Source: JABDGM01 sp963738665 (GTDB taxonomy: Bacteria; Planctomycetota; Planctomycetia; Pirellulales; Lacipirellulaceae). Taken from it: DNA of 64,000 nucleotides. Numbering within the stretch: position 1 is the stretch's first letter; every line of letters begins with the position of its first letter. A program made the translations under genes and the position numbers. This document shows positions 45,708-52,621 of this stretch, one piece after another. A model generated the notes under the pieces. That model was not told the origin of the DNA, ran no database searches, and was given only the letters and a program-made list of their open reading frames with translations. Location: assembly GCA_963738665.1 (NCBI GenBank), contig CAVTXL010000003.1, positions 682,001 to 746,000 on the forward strand. Direction: 5' to 3'.

Positions 45708-46211
45708 GGCATGGTGTAATAATCCAGTCACAATCTCTCTTAAACGAGACTCATCAATGCCGTCGCGTTGGTCAACCGCCAACGGATGATCCGTGCGCTC
45801 AAGCTCGACCAATGGCCTGGCTCCTAAATCCCGCTGATAAACCATCGTCTTGAGAAAGGCTGTGTCAGGATAGCCGGGAATCTTCGTGCATAGCCAACCA
45901 AAATGTGGGCCAATACTCGAACGGGACGAATCATCCCAATGCTCAGAAACCTCCTCGAAACTCTCCTCACTCAATGAACACCAAACACCCCATGTAAAAC
46001 TTCGGTCGGCATCTCGAATGGGAACCTCCAAGCAAGCGCGAATGTAAAAACTGCGACCTTCGCTGCTCTCAATCTTACACTGCTCGCCGGCCAACACCGA
46101 GCGAGCACGCTCATCTTGTGAAAGTAAATCCCACTGAAGCGGAGCATCAGTCCCAAATGAAATGTCGTCCATTTCGTGCTCCGCTCCGCAGGTTGAACAG
46201 GTGAAGCGCAT
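45702..46211 (-). CDS. Cassette 11: DUF2199-domain protein
   Basis: A 169-residue protein matching DUF2199: N-terminal zinc-type pair 'FTCSTCGAEHEMDDISFG', then 'PLQWDLLSQDERARSVLAGEQC', 'FYIRACLEVPI' and 'FTWGVWCSLSEESFEEVSEHWD'. The C-terminal 'VYQRDLGARPLVELERTDHPLAVDQRDGI' is also typical. Function of the family is unknown; members are cytoplasmic and occur next to polymorphic-toxin immunity genes. The stop codon TAA comes from the GCCTAAC core of its own attC. Confidence 0.85.
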   Translation of the reverse strand: MRFTCSTCGAEHEMDDISFGTDAPLQWDLLSQDERARSVLAGEQCKIESSEGRSFYIRACLEVPIRDADRSFTWGVWCSLSEESFEEVSEHWDDSSRSSIGPHFGWLCTKIPGYPDTAFLKTMVYQRDLGARPLVELERTDHPLAVDQRDGIDESRLREIVTGLLHHAA

Positions 46212-46217
46212 AATGAC

Positions 46218-46327
46218 GCCTAACGCCGCAGTTCAGCGGCCGCGCGACCACGTGTCCATAATGAAATGGCGCACATGCGCCGCGCCCGCGCCGGCGTGTC
46301 ACGGTCCGCTGCAACTGCTTGTTAGGC
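46218..46327 (-). repeat. attC site 10
   Basis: 110 bp, GCCTAAC (46218-46224) to GTTAGGC (46321-46327). Arms 'GCCGCAGTTCAGCGG' and 'CCGCTGCAACTGC' pair imperfectly. Confidence 0.85.
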
Positions 46328-46780
46328 GAGCAGCCCACCATTCTTGTTACATGGCAATGCTGCCACGACCTCGCATCTTGAACACTTGAAAGAGGCGTCT
46401 ACGCCAAACGCGCTTTTCATCCGCACAGCCCGCAAAGGCGTCTTACGTGAACCAGCCGACTCCGCGCCCGTGACCTCAAGACCAAGAATGGCGTTCTGAT
46501 GGTTGAACCCCTCCAACCGGCAGTCCTCAACATCGTGAAACCGGAGTGTCACAAGCGTGTGCTTCCTCAGAACGAAGTAGCCTCCGGCATCAACCTCATT
46601 CGTCATCTCGAACGTGTGGGTCTTCACGGTGAGGATCGGAAATACATAACTCGATTTGCCGGGATCAACGCTGCCGCGCTCGAGAAGCAGTTCATGGACC
46701 TCTGCGTCGTGGAAGGACGGCCAATACCCGAAAATGTTCGTCAGCTTTCCGCTGTCCTCGAAGACTGCCGAGCCATCCAT
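46322..46780 (-). CDS. Cassette 10: Imm50-like immunity protein
   Basis: A 152-residue protein. 'FGYWPSFHDAEVHELLLERG' is the hallmark of the Imm50 family, immunity proteins against contact-dependent or secreted polymorphic toxins; the following beta strands ('VFPILTVKTHTFEMTNEV', 'HTLVTLRFHDVEDCRLEGFNHQNAI') agree. A C-terminal 'CSRCEV' pair is extra. No cognate toxin is in the window, so it may act as an orphan immunity gene against neighbours. The stop is supplied by the attC core. Confidence 0.7.
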   Translation of the reverse strand: MDGSAVFEDSGKLTNIFGYWPSFHDAEVHELLLERGSVDPGKSSYVFPILTVKTHTFEMTNEVDAGGYFVLRKHTLVTLRFHDVEDCRLEGFNHQNAILGLEVTGAESAGSRKTPLRAVRMKSAFGVDASFKCSRCEVVAALPCNKNGGLLA

Positions 46781-46787
46781 CGCTGTC

Positions 46788-46913
46788 GCCTAACGATCAA
46801 GCTCAGCGACCGCCGACGGAAACGTCCGGTCGGCTGCAACAATCGCTGCCAAATTATCTGAACCATCCGGCTGCAAAGCGGGGCGGCGGTTCGCTGCATC
46901 GCCATGGTTAGGT
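46788..46913 (-). repeat. attC site 9
   Basis: 126 bp, GCCTAAC (46788-46794) to GTTAGGT (46907-46913). Main attC type, nearly identical to those at 48865 and 50121. Confidence 0.9.
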
Positions 46914-46926
46914 GGCAACATCGTCA

Positions 46927-47280
46927 TCACTGTATCAACTCCACTCGATGACCGTCAGGGTCTGCAACTATCGCTCGCCTTCCCCACTCAGAATCCCTGG
47001 CTGGCGTCACGATCGCCGCCGGATAATCACTCAATGCCGCCAACGCAGCATCAACCGAAGGAACACGAAACCCAATGCGAGTGCCTGCCGTGGATGCGCC
47101 ATCAGATGCGAGCGGATAAAGCTCGAACACTCCGCCACCGGGCAGCTCGGCAGCAAAATGCTCCGGTCCAGTGCCGTGCCTGTGCTGCGAAAACTGCAAA
47201 CCAAGACGTGAATAAAAAGCCGCCGCACGCGCCATGTCCGGAGACCGCAGAACAACAAGATTCAGGGTGATGTTACTCAT
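46927..47280 (-). CDS. Cassette 9: VOC-family protein
   Basis: A 117-residue VOC protein: 'ITLNLVVLRSPDMARAAAFYSRLGLQF', 'GPEHFAAELPGGGVFELYPL', 'IGFRVPSVDAALAALSDYPA' and the terminal 'RRAIVADPDGHRVELIQ' with the Glu metal-ligand position. The fold suggests a glyoxalase, dioxygenase or antibiotic-binding protein; the sequence does not decide. Start at 47280 ('MSNITLN'). Not closely similar to the VOC protein of cassette 16. Confidence 0.85.
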   Translation of the reverse strand: MSNITLNLVVLRSPDMARAAAFYSRLGLQFSQHRHGTGPEHFAAELPGGGVFELYPLASDGASTAGTRIGFRVPSVDAALAALSDYPAAIVTPARDSEWGRRAIVADPDGHRVELIQ

Positions 47281-47293
47281 GGCGTGCGCTGCC

Positions 47294-47390
47294 ACCTAAC
47301 GGTACGGCTAAGCTGCCGGGGCCGCCTGCAAGACCTTCATGCCGCGAAACCAGGATGGCGGCCCCGGTCAGCTTCATCCGTTGGTTCGCT
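47294..47390 (-). repeat. attC site 8
   Basis: 97 bp, ACCTAAC (47294-47300) to GTTCGCT (47384-47390). Second attC type: from 'AAGCTGCCGGGGCCGCC' to 'CATCCGTTGGTT' it is almost identical to the site at 50681. Arms GGGGCCGCC and GGCGGCCCC pair perfectly. Confidence 0.9.
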
Positions 47391-47399
47391 TGCGACCCC

Positions 47400-48200
47400 T
47401 CAGTCATCGACAAAGGTCACGGTCAGCACCCGGGGAACATCTCCATCAAACTGGCCCTGGACATCGTAGCAACCATCGCCGCGGCCTGTCCCGCAGACAA
47501 ACATCAGCGGTTCAGGACTGTTTCCGATGGGCATGAACTGCCATTCTCTGTTCATGTAATTCGCCCGGTCAAAGCTGTTGTTCGTTTGCAGATGAAAGTA
47601 CATAAACGGGTAATCCGCGTACTTCGGGTCTGCTTTTAGGAACGCTTCAATCTCCGCCGCCAGTTGCTCTGAAACCGGACCGACCACTTCGGCCCGGACC
47701 CGGTTGACGCGACGCGTCTTGAGTTTGAATCGCTTTGTCAGGAGCCGCAACACCGTATCATCTGGAGCGGTTGAAATCACTCCGATACGGTCCTTGCCCG
47801 TCTCAGTCCAGTGGTTCTCAATGTCGGCCTTATCCGCCACGACGAGCTTGGCCGAGTCAATTTCGACCTCCCCAACTTTGCGCTCAGCGCCGCTACCCTG
47901 GGGTCCACCCAGGCTGAGGCTGAGACCTGTTACCGTCTCCGCGCCGGAAGGGTATCGCCAAAGTGATGCTGAAATCTCAACCTCGTCGGCGGTGACGTTT
48001 GGAACCTCCAGGCCCGGCACATACTGCGGATCGCCAAGCGCCAGCGTCCCAGACCGAAGCTTGAGACGGCCGAGCGACTTTTTGATTGCGATGGGCTGCC
48101 CGCCACCGGCTTCGGCATTTAATGCGTCGATGGTCCCAAAGAACCATTGACGCTCATCGCCGTCGGATCGGCCGGAAACACGACGAAGCCAATCGAACAT
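47400..48200 (-). CDS. Cassette 8: DUF4241-like protein
   Basis: A 266-residue protein. 'LGRLKLRSGTLALGDPQYVPG' and the terminal 'FVCGTGRGDGCYDVQGQFDGDVPRVLTVTFVDD' resemble DUF4241 proteins, a beta-rich family of unknown role that often occurs among toxin-immunity cargo. The middle holds 'EVEIDSAKLVVADKADIENHW' and 'YPFMYFHLQTNNSFDRANYMNREWQF'. No signal peptide or membrane segment. The family call is by recalled pattern and only moderately sure. Start at ATG 48200. Confidence 0.6.
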   Translation of the reverse strand: MFDWLRRVSGRSDGDERQWFFGTIDALNAEAGGGQPIAIKKSLGRLKLRSGTLALGDPQYVPGLEVPNVTADEVEISASLWRYPSGAETVTGLSLSLGGPQGSGAERKVGEVEIDSAKLVVADKADIENHWTETGKDRIGVISTAPDDTVLRLLTKRFKLKTRRVNRVRAEVVGPVSEQLAAEIEAFLKADPKYADYPFMYFHLQTNNSFDRANYMNREWQFMPIGNSPEPLMFVCGTGRGDGCYDVQGQFDGDVPRVLTVTFVDD

Positions 48201-48216
48201 GCGAATGACCCAAGCA

Positions 48217-48307
48217 AGCGAACGAACAAGGTAACCCGGCGGCGGCTAAGAACCTTCGATTTCAAAATCCGCCCGATCCGCCGCTCGGGTTGACCGCCTT
48301 GTTCGGC
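48217..48307 (-). repeat. attC site 7
   Basis: 91 bp, AGCGAAC (48217-48223) to GTTCGGC (48301-48307). Arms 'GAACAAGG' and 'CCTTGTTC' and 'CCGGCGGCGG'/'CCGCCGCTCGG' pair. The loop holds TTTCAAAATCCGC, shared with the site at 49349. Confidence 0.8.
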
Positions 48308-48326
48308 GAGCGCCGATTCTTGTTCT

Positions 48327-48851
48327 TTAAGGGACGACCAATCCGTAGCGAGTGCATGCGATGACTGCCTTCGCCTTTGCATCTGGACCGAGGACGATCA
48401 ATCGGACAGGCCCGCCGTCGTCTATGGAGCCTTTGGCGGCAATTCGAATAGACGTGCGGAGTTTTGGACCATCAATGCGGTAAAGACGCCAATTCTCCGG
48501 GCCTTCTTTGACGGTCTCAATTGTGCATCGAAATTCCAGGACAAATTTCTTGTCGCCTTTGTCAGCGTCGCGAACCTGTGGTGTATCGATGCCGCCAACG
48601 AGTTCGCCAAACTCATCGAACTCCGGAAGGTTGCTGTCCAAGATCAGGGTTCCACGCCTAAACGTGGGATCGACTATCAGCCGGATCTGATGAATCGGCC
48701 GCGGGGATTCATCGAGTACCAATCCGGGGGTCAGCGGACCGGATTGCAACTCGATGAAAGGATAAATCGGTGGATCGTCGGGTGTTTGTGCATTTACGAG
48801 TGAAACGAATGCGGCGAAGCTGACCGCAAAAGTGCTGATCAATGTGCGCAT
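48327..48851 (-). CDS. Cassette 7: exported protein of unknown function
   Basis: A 174-residue protein with a signal peptide ('MRTLISTFAVSFAAFVSLVNA') and a mature part rich in beta strands ('FIELQSGPLTPGLVLDE', 'GTLILDSNLPEFDEFGELVGG', 'KFVLEFRCTIETVKEGPENWRLYRIDG', 'GPVRLIVLGPDAKAKAVIAC'). No family recognised. The frame is open upstream through the neighbouring attC, but the ATG at 48851 directly precedes the signal peptide and lies inside the cassette. Confidence 0.65.
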   Translation of the reverse strand: MRTLISTFAVSFAAFVSLVNAQTPDDPPIYPFIELQSGPLTPGLVLDESPRPIHQIRLIVDPTFRRGTLILDSNLPEFDEFGELVGGIDTPQVRDADKGDKKFVLEFRCTIETVKEGPENWRLYRIDGPKLRTSIRIAAKGSIDDGGPVRLIVLGPDAKAKAVIACTRYGLVVP

Positions 48852-48864
48852 GTCACTTTCTCCC

Positions 48865-48990
48865 GCCGAACGACCAAGCTCAGCGACCGCCGCCGGAAAC
48901 GCCCGGTCGGCTGCAACAGTCGCGGACAAATTACCTGAACCGTCCGACTGCCCAGCGGGGCGGCGGTTCGCTGCAGCGCTCTGGTTAGGT
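48865..48990 (-). repeat. attC site 6
   Basis: 126 bp, GCCGAAC (48865-48871) to GTTAGGT (48984-48990). Main attC type. Confidence 0.9.
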
Positions 48991-49335
48991 GTCATTTCGT
49001 GTCTCATGCTTCACCGCTGGAAAGGGACGCAATACCAAAACAACCAATGCCCCAATGAGTCCGGCGAATGGCCACATCTGCTGCTGACTGTATCTCTGGA
49101 TGGAATCAACGGCGACTCGGAAATCACCGGGTAACTCTCCGCCCGCTGGAACAGCCAACTGGCGCACGCCATCTTCCATCACCAAACGATGCACTGCCAT
49201 CAGGTGAGTGAAATGCAGCAAGGCAACAGCACAAAGAATCACCACGCTCAACACGCGGACTCCATAGTGTCGGCGAAAAAGCAATGGCAGTATCAAAGCG
49301 ACCAGAATCGGAATGTAGAGAATCAAAAGGCGCAT
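48985..49335 (-). CDS. Cassette 6: small membrane protein
   Basis: A 116-residue protein with three hydrophobic segments ('LLILYIPILVALILPLLF', 'VLSVVILCAVALLHFTHLMAV', 'WPFAGLIGALVVLVLRPF'). No family recognised. I start at ATG 49335; an ATG five codons upstream lies next to the attC core. The TAA stop is inside the ACCTAAC core of its attC. Predicted inner-membrane location, function unknown. Confidence 0.62.
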   Translation of the reverse strand: MRLLILYIPILVALILPLLFRRHYGVRVLSVVILCAVALLHFTHLMAVHRLVMEDGVRQLAVPAGGELPGDFRVAVDSIQRYSQQQMWPFAGLIGALVVLVLRPFPAVKHETRNDT

Positions 49336-49348
49336 GGCGTGCGATGAC

Positions 49349-49438
49349 ACCTAACGACCAAGTTCACGCGGCGGGCGCGTGAAATGTTGATTTCAAAATC
49401 CGCGTTGCCGCCCGTTCGCGTGCAACGCCTTGTTATCC
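49349..49438 (-). repeat. attC site 5
   Basis: 90 bp, ACCTAAC (49349-49355) to GTTATCC (49432-49438). Arms 'GCGGCGGGCG' and 'CGCCC' type pairing; loop with TTTCAAAATCCGC as in site 7. Confidence 0.82.
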
Positions 49439-49630
49439 GCCGTTCTCGGTTGACGTTGCAGGTGTCTTGCGGCGCGGCTTCGGTTGACGTGTGACGGATT
49501 TGCGATCCGATGCGGCATGTCGCCGCCGCAAATCATCCATCAGCGCGCGCAAGTCACCGTTGAATTGTTGCGCGTATTGTTCGCGAATACGACGAACCTC
49601 GGACAGGATTGGATCAAGAGCCATTGTCAT
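49433..49630 (-). CDS. Cassette 5: small partner of PIN toxin
   Basis: A 65-residue protein with an N-terminal helical part 'LDPILSEVRRIREQYAQQFNGDLRALMDDLRRRH' and a basic tail 'RKSVTRQPKPRRKTP'. It is homologous to the small gene of cassette 14. It overlaps the end of the PIN gene by 17 bases and its stop is the TAA of the GGATAAC core. Likely antitoxin; the basic tail could bind nucleic acid. Confidence 0.62.
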   Translation of the reverse strand: MTMALDPILSEVRRIREQYAQQFNGDLRALMDDLRRRHAASDRKSVTRQPKPRRKTPATSTENGG

Positions 49631-50099
49631 CCCCCATGAGTTGATCGGGAGTGCAAATCACCGGCATCGAAAATCCGAACGCGTCACAGACATCATTAAT
49701 GATAGGCTGATACGTCGCATTGGCAATGTGCGTGCAATTCCAGGTGAGCAAATAGTCCATGCCGTGAACCACGCAGATGGCAATATGAGCGGCATCGGTG
49801 ATCGCCCGATCCGGCAACGACAGACGATCAATCAACGATAAGGCTATTTCGTCGGCTTCCGATTGCGGGCTGAGCACCGAAATCCCGTCGAGTATTTCAA
49901 GCCGCCGTTTCGCAGCGTCAGGATCACCGCCCGCGGCTTCGAGCAGGACGGCATCTGAGATGAACAACTCAAAATGCTCCCGGCGTTCGTCCCACCATTG
50001 GCGTGTGGTTTGCTGTTTCGCAGCCATCGAAAGCTCCGGACTGCGCCAAGCCGTGAGATAGCTGAAAATCGTAGTTTCGATGTATACCGATGAGGCCAT
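49614..50099 (-). CDS. Cassette 5: PIN-domain toxin
   Basis: A 161-residue PIN protein: 'SVYIETTIFSYLTAWRSPELSMAAKQQTTRQWWDERREHFEL', shown here in part as 'YIETTIFSYLTAWRSPE', 'FISDAVLLEAAGGDPDAAKRRLEIL', 'LPDRAITDAAHIAICVVHGMDYLLTWNCTHIANA' with conserved Asp residues, and 'PVICTPDQLMGDDNGS'. It is the clear homologue of the cassette 14 toxin. Expected RNase activity in the cytoplasm, held by the small partner gene that follows. Starts 22 bases after its cassette boundary. Confidence 0.8.
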   Translation of the reverse strand: MASSVYIETTIFSYLTAWRSPELSMAAKQQTTRQWWDERREHFELFISDAVLLEAAGGDPDAAKRRLEILDGISVLSPQSEADEIALSLIDRLSLPDRAITDAAHIAICVVHGMDYLLTWNCTHIANATYQPIINDVCDAFGFSMPVICTPDQLMGDDNGS

Positions 50100-50120
50100 C
50101 AGAGTAAGTTCCGGTTAGGC

Positions 50121-50246
50121 GGATAACGACCAAGCTCAGCGACCGCCGCCGGCAACGCCCGGTCGGCTGCAACAGTCGCGAACAAATTACCCGAACCGTC
50201 CAACTGCCCAGCGGGGCGGCGGTTCGCTGCAGCGCTCTGGTTAGCC
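50121..50246 (-). repeat. attC site 4
   Basis: 126 bp, GGATAAC (50121-50127) to GTTAGCC (50240-50246). Main attC type. Confidence 0.9.
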
Positions 50247-50259
50247 GACTCAGAACTCG

Positions 50260-50676
50260 TCATACACAATTCCAAAGATGAACACTCTGGCCGGTCTGAC
50301 CTGCTCGCTGCGACAACCGCACCAAATCATCAACGACAGGTCTGATGTCCGCTGGATCGCAACTCAACTCCTCCGTCGCAGCCCATGCAGATGTAACCGA
50401 TGCAACCCTGTCTGGTGAAAGTGCAGCCAACTCTGAAACCATCGTCGCAGGAAGTCGGTGGACGAGCCGCTCGCCGCCATCAATCTGAAGCAGGCACGGA
50501 AACTCGTCCATCATGGCAACATCCCACTCGACGCCTCGCATGATGGACCAGAGCATCGAAAGCTCCAATGGAGTGAGGCCCTTGTATTGCGCACGGTCTG
50601 CGAACTGGTCTGGCGCGGTGTCATACTTCACCGCGTCGTCGTCTCGTGAGATGTAGATGTCGGCAAGAACGCTCAT
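50260..50676 (-). CDS. Cassette 4: protein of unknown function
   Basis: A 138-residue protein: 'MSVLADIYISRDDDAVKYDTAPDQFADRAQYKGLTPLELSMLWSIMRG' in its first third (given here in outline), then 'FPCLLQIDGGERLVHRLPATMVSELAAL' and 'ATEELSCDPADIRPVVDDLVRLSQRA'. Helical, cytoplasmic, with no motif I recognise as catalytic. Its start lies four bases from the cassette core, normal for cassettes. Confidence 0.62.
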   Translation of the reverse strand: MSVLADIYISRDDDAVKYDTAPDQFADRAQYKGLTPLELSMLWSIMRGVEWDVAMMDEFPCLLQIDGGERLVHRLPATMVSELAALSPDRVASVTSAWAATEELSCDPADIRPVVDDLVRLSQRAGQTGQSVHLWNCV

Positions 50677-50680
50677 AGTC

Positions 50681-50779
50681 GGCTAACGATAAGGATAAGC
50701 TGCCGGGGCCGCCTGCAAGACCTTCATGCCGCGCGAAACCAGGATGGCGGCCCCGGTCAGCTTCATCCGTTGGTTAGCC
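50681..50779 (-). repeat. attC site 3
   Basis: 99 bp, GGCTAAC (50681-50687) to GTTAGCC (50773-50779). Second attC type, near-identical to the site at 47294. Confidence 0.9.
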
Positions 50780-51473
50780 TGCCTTGCCTTCTTTTAGCAA
50801 TGCCCGAATCCATTCGCTGGTGGCGGCCTGATCGACCGACTTGCCCCGCGCGTCCCGATCGGCCGGACTGGCACCGCGTTCCAAGAGGAGGCCGATGATC
50901 TCGGCTTGTTGGCGGCGTGCCTGGTCCGAGCCGCTCCCGCTTGCCCCCGTGGGCTGGACGGCCAGATGCAGCGGCGTCGATCCCGCCTTGTTGGGTTTCC
51001 GGGGGTCGCGCCGCCGTCCAACAGCGCCCGGACCGCCGCCAGCGACCGCGCCGGACTGCCCGGTGCAGGGGTGCCACACCCGACTTGTCAACCACGTTGG
51101 GCTCGGCACCCACTGAGATCAGGTACTCGATCACGCCAGCCTGCGCCCGCGGCTCCCGTCGGCCCCCGTCCGCCGCGTAATGAAGGGGCTCCGCCCCCCG
51201 CCGATTCTTCGCCCGGCAATCGGCCCCATGAGCCACCAGCAGCTCCGCCATCGGGCGAGAGAATGCCGCAGCCGCCATGTGGAGTGCGGTGTCGCCGGCA
51301 TACAAGTAGTGCGAGATCGCGGTGAAGAAAAAGTTCGTCGCCTGTTGCCGCGTCGCACCGACGGGCGAAGCCGTTGCGGCCAAGGCCGGCGCGGCGTTCA
51401 GGCGACGAGACACGCGGTCGGTGTCCCCGGCGACCACGAGGCGAATAAACTCAAGAAGGGCGGACGTTTCCAT
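50774..51473 (-). CDS. Cassette 3: ankyrin-repeat protein (two frameshifts near 51013 and 51060)
   Basis: About 234 residues of ankyrin repeats: 'GDTALHMAAAAFSRPMAELLVAHGADCRAKNRRGAEPLHYAADGG', 'VIEYLISVGAEPNVVDKSGVAPLHRAVR', then in the neighbouring frame 'LAAVRALLDGGA', and 'PRKPNKAGSTPLHLAVQPTG', 'IIGLLLERGASPADRDARGKSVDQAA'. Two single-base losses, each in a short G/C run, account for the frame changes. Ankyrin repeats mediate protein binding; no enzymatic domain is fused. Stop codon from the attC core. Confidence 0.8.
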
Positions 51474-51492
51474 TTGGATCGCCTTCTCGGCT

Positions 51493-51583
51493 GGCTAACG
51501 ACAAAGCTGACCAGGTCGCCGCCAGTCAGCTCTCTACTTGATTCCGACCAGATCGGCGACTCTGGTCCAGCGACTGGTTATGC
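51493..51583 (-). repeat. attC site 2
   Basis: 91 bp, GGCTAAC (51493-51499) to GTTATGC (51577-51583). Arms 'AGCTGACCAGGTCGCCG' and 'CGGCGACTCTGGTCCAGC' pair with a bulge. Confidence 0.85.
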
Positions 51584-51967
51584 CTCCTCGGCCTCGTTTT
51601 GCGACGGCCAGTCCCAACCATCCCGACGCCCGACGTAGTCTCCGTGCAATCCCATACCGCTGAGGTCAACAGGCATCGGCTTTCCCTGGTAGGTGAGCCC
51701 AACATCTTGGCAGTCTATCCACCAGGACAAGGCAGCCAACAGATCATGAATCGCACCGTCGCGCTCTTCCTGTAGCATCTGCGATAGGAGTTGTCGTTGC
51801 GGCAGAGACAAGCCTTCGATGAACTCATTGAACTTCCCATGCGCCGGGGCTTTCGAGAAGAACCCACGCTCCGCCACGTGCGAACTGGAACCGTATCGGC
51901 GAGTCTTGTTTACGAACTCGTCGATGATCGCCTTGTAGATGTCGAGAGCAGTCTGTGGTTCAGGCAT
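51578..51967 (-). CDS. Cassette 2: DUF6547-like protein
   Basis: A 129-residue protein: 'ALDIYKAIIDEFVNKTRRYG', 'VAERGFFSKAPAHGKFNEFIEGL', 'QLLSQMLQEERDGAIHDLLAALSWWIDCQDVGLTYQGKPMPV' in outline, and 'LSGMGLHGDYVGRRDGWDWP'. This pattern is that of a conserved family I recall as DUF6547, of unknown function. I start at ATG 51967; an ATG three codons upstream is part of the GTTATGC recombination core itself. The stop TAA is in its attC core. Confidence 0.65.
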   Translation of the reverse strand: MPEPQTALDIYKAIIDEFVNKTRRYGSSSHVAERGFFSKAPAHGKFNEFIEGLSLPQRQLLSQMLQEERDGAIHDLLAALSWWIDCQDVGLTYQGKPMPVDLSGMGLHGDYVGRRDGWDWPSQNEAEEA

Positions 51968-51972
51968 TTCAC

Positions 51973-52073
51973 GCATAACGCAAAGGTCAGCGACCGGAGC
52001 CAGCCGGCAAAGATGTTGAATTTGTCCCAAGCTGAACCGGCTGGCTCCGGTTCGCTGCACCGTCTTGTTGTGC
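51973..52073 (-). repeat. attC site 1 (nearest attI)
   Basis: 101 bp, GCATAAC (51973-51979) to GTTGTGC (52067-52073). Arms 'CAGCGACCGGAGCCAGCCGG' and 'CCGGCTGGCTCCGGTTCGCTG' pair with one bulged base, the best palindrome in the array. Confidence 0.88.
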
Positions 52074-52137
52074 TCTTGAATTCACTTTTATCAATCCGGC
52101 CCACATCACATCGAACTTCATTGTCGGCTCTGGAAAG

Positions 52138-52540
52138 TTATCGTGCCCGATAACCGAGTACGTAGCTGTCTCCCGCCACGAACCCGTGAAATCTCGTGCT
52201 GCCTTGGATGTTCCTGAGACGTGTCGAATCCAAAACGATGTCCGATCTCCCATCCCAAGCTGTGCGGAAGTATTCGTCCTTACCGTGAATAACGTGGATG
52301 GAGTTCGGCCCGGCGTCGGGGAACTGAAGCGGAACCGGGATCGAATAGCCGGCAGTCTCTATCTCGGCACTCTGGCAAGGCGTGATCACGTACGTTTCCG
52401 CGTTTGTGCCCGCCGCCTGATTATGCGCAGTCATCCAAGCGGATGGTCACAGTCCTCACTGTTGGAACGCGCTTCGAGTCCTCGCCGCATCCGACCGCTA
52501 AGACAGCCCAGGACATTAGCAGGATCCAGAGTGTTCTCAT
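52138..52540 (-). CDS. Cassette 1: small lipoprotein (frameshift near 52430)
   Basis: The ATG at 52540 opens 'MRTLWILLMSWAVLAVGCGEDS', a lipoprotein signal peptide with cysteine at the expected lipobox position. The frame stops after 'RLDDCA' and, after a one-base shift, continues 'HNQAAGTNAETYVITPCQSAE', 'FPDAGPNSIHVIHGKDEYFRTAW' and 'FHGFVAGDSYVLGYRAR'. Restored length is about 134 residues. It starts four bases from the attI core and is the most recently gained cassette, so it should be the best expressed from an integron promoter. The 3' frame is the less certain part. Confidence 0.55.
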
Positions 52541-52543
52541 TGA

Positions 52544-52621
52544 GCACAACAAGAATTCTACGGCGCAGCGCCGTATAGTGCTTGACAGGCAGACGTTATA
52601 TGGTATACAGCCGTATATAAC
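52544..52621 (-). promoter_or_regulatory. attI region with first-cassette junction
   Basis: The recombination core is GCACAAC on the + strand (52544-52550; GTTGTGC on -), complementary to the first core of attC 1. To its right lie GTTATAT (52595-52601) and ATATAAC (52615-52621), inverted 7-base repeats that could bind integrase. A cassette promoter Pc on the - strand is only weakly suggested (TTGATA at 52639-52644, TATATA at 52614-52619, 19-base spacer). Confidence 0.6.

Larger units (their letters stand above)
41798..52621 (-). mobile_element. Integron cassette array: attI junction plus 17 cassettes
   Basis: Seventeen attC sites separate cassettes that all read leftward, away from the integrase at 52.66 kb. 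The rightmost cassette joins attI at the core site 52544-52550. Each cassette begins with a 7-base core that is complementary to the first core of its own attC; this holds exactly for 16 cassettes and with one mismatch for the last (41.9-42.8 kb). Array length is about 10.7 kb. Cassettes carry one gene each, except the two PIN cassettes, which carry two. Host-type sequence resumes left of 41798. The overall plan is a sedentary chromosomal integron. Confidence 0.93.

Noticed and set aside
51987..52253. Alternative frame at cassette 1 ('WIRHVSGTSKAARDF')
   Set aside because: It runs straight through attC 1 without a natural start; the other frame joins the lipoprotein start with a single shift and stops before attC.
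41798..52550. CRISPR array from the recurring intergenic repeats
   Set aside because: Repeats are 78-139 bp, imperfect palindromes with covarying ends and genes between them, which is the attC pattern, not short direct repeats with uniform spacers.
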